A stretch of 64,000 nucleotides of DNA from Prinsepia uniflora (Eukaryota; Streptophyta; Magnoliopsida; Rosales; Rosaceae). The position numbers and the translations under genes were made by a program. Below the pieces are notes generated by a model. The model saw only the letters and a program-made list of their open reading frames with translations, ran no database searches and was not told the DNA's origin. Below are positions 60,932 through 64,000 of the stretch, in pieces (within the stretch, counting starts at the first letter, position 1; each line of letters opens with the position of its first letter). Location: assembly GCA_032719365.1 (NCBI GenBank), contig CM064866.1, forward strand, positions 70,691,028 to 70,755,027, written 5' to 3'.

Positions 60932-61500
60932 TCTAAATTATAACCACGTTATTTAAATTATTTGAATTAAAACATATATTCCTACATTAAAACATATATT
61001 CTAAATTATAACATATTTTACCGTCTAATTTAAATGAAAAATAATTTGACTTTAATAATGAAAAATAATCATAATAATACAAATACAAATACAAATAATA
61101 ATAATTCTAAATTATAATAACGTTATTTAAATTATTTGAATTAAAACATATATTACTACATTAAAACATATATTCTAAATTATAACATATTTTACCGTCT
61201 AATTTAAATGAAAAATAATTAGACTTTGATAATGACAAATAATCATAATAATAAAAATACAAATAATAATAATAATAATAATTCTAAATTATAATCACAT
61301 TATTTAAATTAGTTGAATTAAAACATATATTCCTACATTAAAACATATATTCTAAATTATAACATATTTTACCGTCTAATTTAAATGAAAAATAATTAGA
61401 CTTTGATAATGACAAATAATCATAATAATAAAAATAAAACTAATAATAAAATAATATTAATAAATCTAAATTATAATCACGTTAAATTATTTCAATTAAA
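60661..61500. repeat. Tandem repeat, about 177-bp unit, in the hAT copy 2 intron
   Basis: AATTTAAATGAAAA recurs at 60661, 60838, 61027, 61201 and 61378, with periods of 174-189 bp. Each unit has a run of AAT triplets of variable length. It is in the same place as the array in copy 1, but the unit differs. Confidence 0.93.
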
Positions 61501-62401
61501 ACATATGTTCCTACATTAAAATAATATATGATTATTTCAATATTCTAAATTGTAACATATAAAAAAGGAGTTAACGATAAAAGTAATATATCAAAAATAA
61601 TAATCTAGGTTTAAAATTTTAAATATATAAAAAATAAGGTTTAAAAAAAACAAAACACAAATGAAACGCGGCGTTTCATTTGGTTGTTGGGTATATTTAT
61701 TTTACAGTAATCGCGTCTGGTTTGTTTGGAGAGGACGACTGAGACCGTGAGGGCGAGAGGCGGAGAGGGCGAGGCGGCGGAGAACTGAGACCGTGAGGGT
61801 GAGAGGCATCGCGAGCCACATAGAAGACGAGTTGGGTGGTGGAGCGGCCTTCGAGGGTCGACTTAGGAGTTGGGGTCGACAGAGGTTGCCGTCGAGGGTG
61901 GTGGAGCCACAGAGGTAGTTCGTTCGATTGGGCTGTGTTTCGGCGTATCAGGAATTGGGGTGGCTTTTTTCTTTGATGTTGCCCCCAATTTATGCTTTTC
62001 CCGAATTGGTGAGTTCGTGATTCCAATTTTGTTGTTTTCTTCCATAATTTTGTTCGCCCGTGAGTCAGTGAATTATTGCCCTTTGTTGGAACATTTTAAT
62101 GGATTCTATCGTAGTCCCTTCCCAAACTCTATTTCGTCCGTGATGTTTGATTATATTCTTGGATTTTGTTTTGTGTGATTTCGTTTTCTTGCTGTCGAAT
62201 TAGCCATGGAAGTTCGGCGGGTTGGGTCCAAAATTGTCAATTTAGACCAATATTGGCCCTATCGGCGATAACCCTCGATATCCGCCGAAATTGTCAATTT
62301 TGGTGGAAGACTTTCCTTCCCCCTCCGCTTACGTGCCGCTAGACGAAAATCACGATATATCGACCGATATATCGTCGATTCCAGCGACATTTTCATCCTT
62401 G

Positions 62402-62409
62402 ATTATGGG
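62402..62409. repeat. Target-site duplication of hAT element 2, right copy
   Basis: ATTATGGG, identical to 56897-56904, directly after CATCCTTG. Confidence 0.97.
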
Positions 62410-62852
62410 CACTAAATCTCCAAGGTCATAAAGTTAAACAAAAAAGTTAATTCAATAATAAATATTGACATTTATAATCTCTTATGTATTATGATAATAT
62501 AATGATTTGGTTTTTATAATTTTAATATTTTTGTGTTAAAGGTACATTCTAAGACCTATGTCTGATGGCAGCAACAACAAACGTACATTATATGGCGTGA
62601 TTGATTGCATTACATATGCATGAACCGCCAGACTCTTAGCTTAATATAATTAAGAAGTCACTTTATGGATCGATCCATAATATATACAACAGTGCGATAA
62701 TTAGTGGCAAATTAACGTACGTTGAGAATTTTTTTCGGCAAAAGGTACGTTAGGAATTGAAAAGATATAGAAACTAATGAATAATTAAGGGAGGGGAGGA
62801 AGAGAAGAAAAGAAAAGTTAAAATAATGGATGTGTTAATGAAAGAAGTTTAC
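62410..62852. other. Subtilase intron, part right of hAT copy 2
   Basis: AT-rich intron sequence. Nothing else was recognised. Confidence 0.5.
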
Positions 62853-63171
62853 CAGTATCAAGGCTGCCTATAATTGTGTCTTCACCAAATCTGGCCTTTT
62901 TCCATAAGGAATCGGGGTGGACGACTCCATTCTTTTCCAGTAACATAAAGTCCCATGAATGAGTTATGTGTAATTTCCTTCCTTGGTTTAAGAAAATAGA
63001 CACAACTTTTGGATGCTCTGCAAATATATAGATCAATCCATATATAGTATTAGATAGTTATATACACGCACATTGATTGATTGAATTGATCGAGTACATG
63101 TGCATATATTAATTACATGCGATTTGAGCTGCTTGTTCCTCTTCAAGGATGGCAGCAAAACCATTGATATG

Positions 63172-63176
63172 TCTTT
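63172..63176. repeat. Presumed left TSD (TCTTT) of the copia element in the subtilase exon
   Basis: TCTTT directly precedes the TGTTGGATTT start of the copia LTR and is part of the subtilase coding exon. The partner copy lies beyond the window. Confidence 0.7.
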
Positions 63177-63766
63177 TGTTGGATTTCAAAGGCTGAAGAT
63201 CGAAGATCAATGAAGGTTTTAGAATCAGTTTTCAGAGCAGGTTTTCCAAGGAAGGCTTCTTGCTTGAGGTACTAACTTCTATCTCTCACTCTTAGCTGAA
63301 ACAAATGTGGTTAGGCTAGATTAGGATTTGAAATGAATGTTCAGAGCTTTAGATTTGTAAAGGATGAGAAAATATGGATTGATCGATGATGAAATGAACT
63401 CAAGGTTTTCTGTTTTAATGAATGCACAGAAGGTGTTTGATAAAATGCCACTAGGAGCAATATTCTGAATTTTCTATGCTCTCACCATTTAGAGAGAGTC
63501 ATACATATTTCTTTGTGATTCTCTGTGATTTTTTAATCATTACATACATTCTTCTCTGTACAATTCTGTTAGAGAGAATGACATCATCACACACACACAC
63601 ACACTACATGATTTCTTGCTCACTAAGCCATACACACACACACACACCTCTCACACGTGCTCTTACTAACAGATTTTAATACAGGTGGCAAGGTTTCATT
63701 TGAGTGTTTGATCAGCTGCATTGCAGCTTGATCAAACTCAATCCAGGTGCAGCTTACATTCCAACA
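63177..63766 (-). mobile_element. 3' LTR of a second copia element (590 bp)
   Basis: On the plus strand it starts TGTTGGATTTC and ends CATTCCAACA. TGTTGG...CCAACA is a typical copia LTR terminus. AGGAAGGGG, the polypurine tract in sense, directly follows at 63767-63775. It holds CA microsatellites at 63588-63603 and 63631-63647. The LTR is unlike that of the element at 4397-9430. Confidence 0.9.
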
Positions 63767-64000
63767 CCCCTTCCTAAGCTGCATTCTGGTTTGACCCCTA
63801 GGAGACCCCTTAGGTAGTGAAATCTTGTCTTAGGAAGAGCTTTAGTTAGGATATCTGCCACCTGATCCTCAGTTCTGCAGTATTGCAGTAGGACTTCCCC
63901 ATTCTGCATAGAGTCTCTGATGTAGTGCACCTTCCTACTGATATGCTTAGTTCTGTTGTGAAAAACAGGATTATTTGCCATGGCTATGGCAGATTGATTA
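63754..64000 (-). CDS. Copia polyprotein, RNase H end (partial, cut by window edge)
   Basis: The C-terminal end of a copia polyprotein: AMANNPVFHNRTKHI, YCRTEDQVADILTKALP and the final GVKPECSLGRGVGM. The frame is open to the right edge. The stop lies just inside the 3' LTR. The sequence differs from the Tork element (which ends VVTQQKLEYC), so this is another lineage, not assigned. Confidence 0.9.
   Translation of the reverse strand, partial: NQSAIAMANNPVFHNRTKHISRKVHYIRDSMQNGEVLLQYCRTEDQVADILTKALPKTRFHYLRGLLGVKPECSLGRGVGM

Larger units (their letters stand above)
56905..62401 (-). mobile_element. hAT DNA transposon, copy 2 (5,497 bp, degenerate, with exact TSD)
   Basis: Left end CAAGGTTTGAAATATCGA; right end, read inward, CAAGGATGAAAATGTCG. 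Both flanks carry ATTATGGG. Subterminal CGATAT words, the transposase exons, the tandem-repeat intron and the 5' exon lie in the same order and orientation as in copy 1 (14167-20346). It sits in a subtilase intron, which it enlarges to about 7 kb. Confidence 0.95.
52836..63176 (-). pseudogene. Subtilase (SBT5-like serine protease) pseudogene, N-terminal exons beyond a copia insertion
   Basis: Exons read from the right: 63117-63176 (HINGFAAILEEEQAAQIA, end of the I9 propeptide), 62853-63017 (HSWDFMLLE, catalytic Asp in SLDTG), 55738-55849 (VWPESESFSDKGIG), 54614-55150 (catalytic His in YEGHGSHT, oxyanion Asn in SAGNSGP), about 54362-54458, about 54040-54256 (PA domain), about 53831-53945, about 53516-53724 (catalytic Ser in GTSMSCPHVSG), 52836-53380 (fibronectin-like end). 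The style is SBT5/AIR3-like. Lesions: a copia element in the first exon listed, a TAG across the 63117/63017 junction, one-base deletions near 54960 and 53556, and TGA at 54141-54143. The triad residues survive, but no full protein can be made. Confidence 0.93.

Overview
The window is eukaryotic nuclear DNA from a flowering plant, almost certainly a eudicot. It holds intron-containing plant genes (a DYW-type PPR gene, a Rab2/RABB1 GTPase, a raffinose-synthase-family gene, a subtilase) set among plant transposons (Tork copia, chromodomain gypsy, Cassandra TRIM, hAT, Helitron). A woody rosid such as a Rosaceae species is plausible, but that is a guess.

Layout. 1-9430: the 3' end of a Ty3/gypsy chromovirus with its 2.8 kb LTR, abutting a nearly complete minus-strand Ty1/copia Tork/Tnt1-like element. 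The junction shows that the gypsy element inserted into the copia 3' LTR. 9431-14158: an intronless PPR-DYW gene (minus). 14167-20346: a complete but dead hAT element with an exact 8-bp TSD. 20355-38349: a nested block. An RPA1-like gene fragment with Helitron ends nearby adjoins a gypsy-type LTR (A). LTR A is split by a gag-only LTR retrotransposon (25250-32730) and by a second solo LTR (B), and LTR B holds an intact Cassandra TRIM (35702-36434). 38350-41930: a probable non-autonomous Helitron, joined head-to-tail to the 3' end of another Helitron.

42797-52116 is the main genic part: a RABB1/Rab2 gene (6 exons) and a raffinose synthase/Sip-family gene (13 exons), both minus strand and both apparently intact. 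52836-63176 is a subtilase (SBT5-like) locus that is clearly a pseudogene: two frameshifts, an in-frame stop, a stop created at a splice junction, a second hAT element in an intron, and a copia element inserted in a propeptide exon.

I found no operon-like system, CRISPR array, rRNA gene or tRNA gene. The most informative content is the transposon record: exact target-site duplications, the order of nesting, a nonsense codon shared by two independently inserted hAT copies, an LTR packed with bZIP-type ACGT motifs, and a Cassandra LTR whose 5S-like RNA keeps a perfect closing helix. All splice sites and motifs were read by eye.
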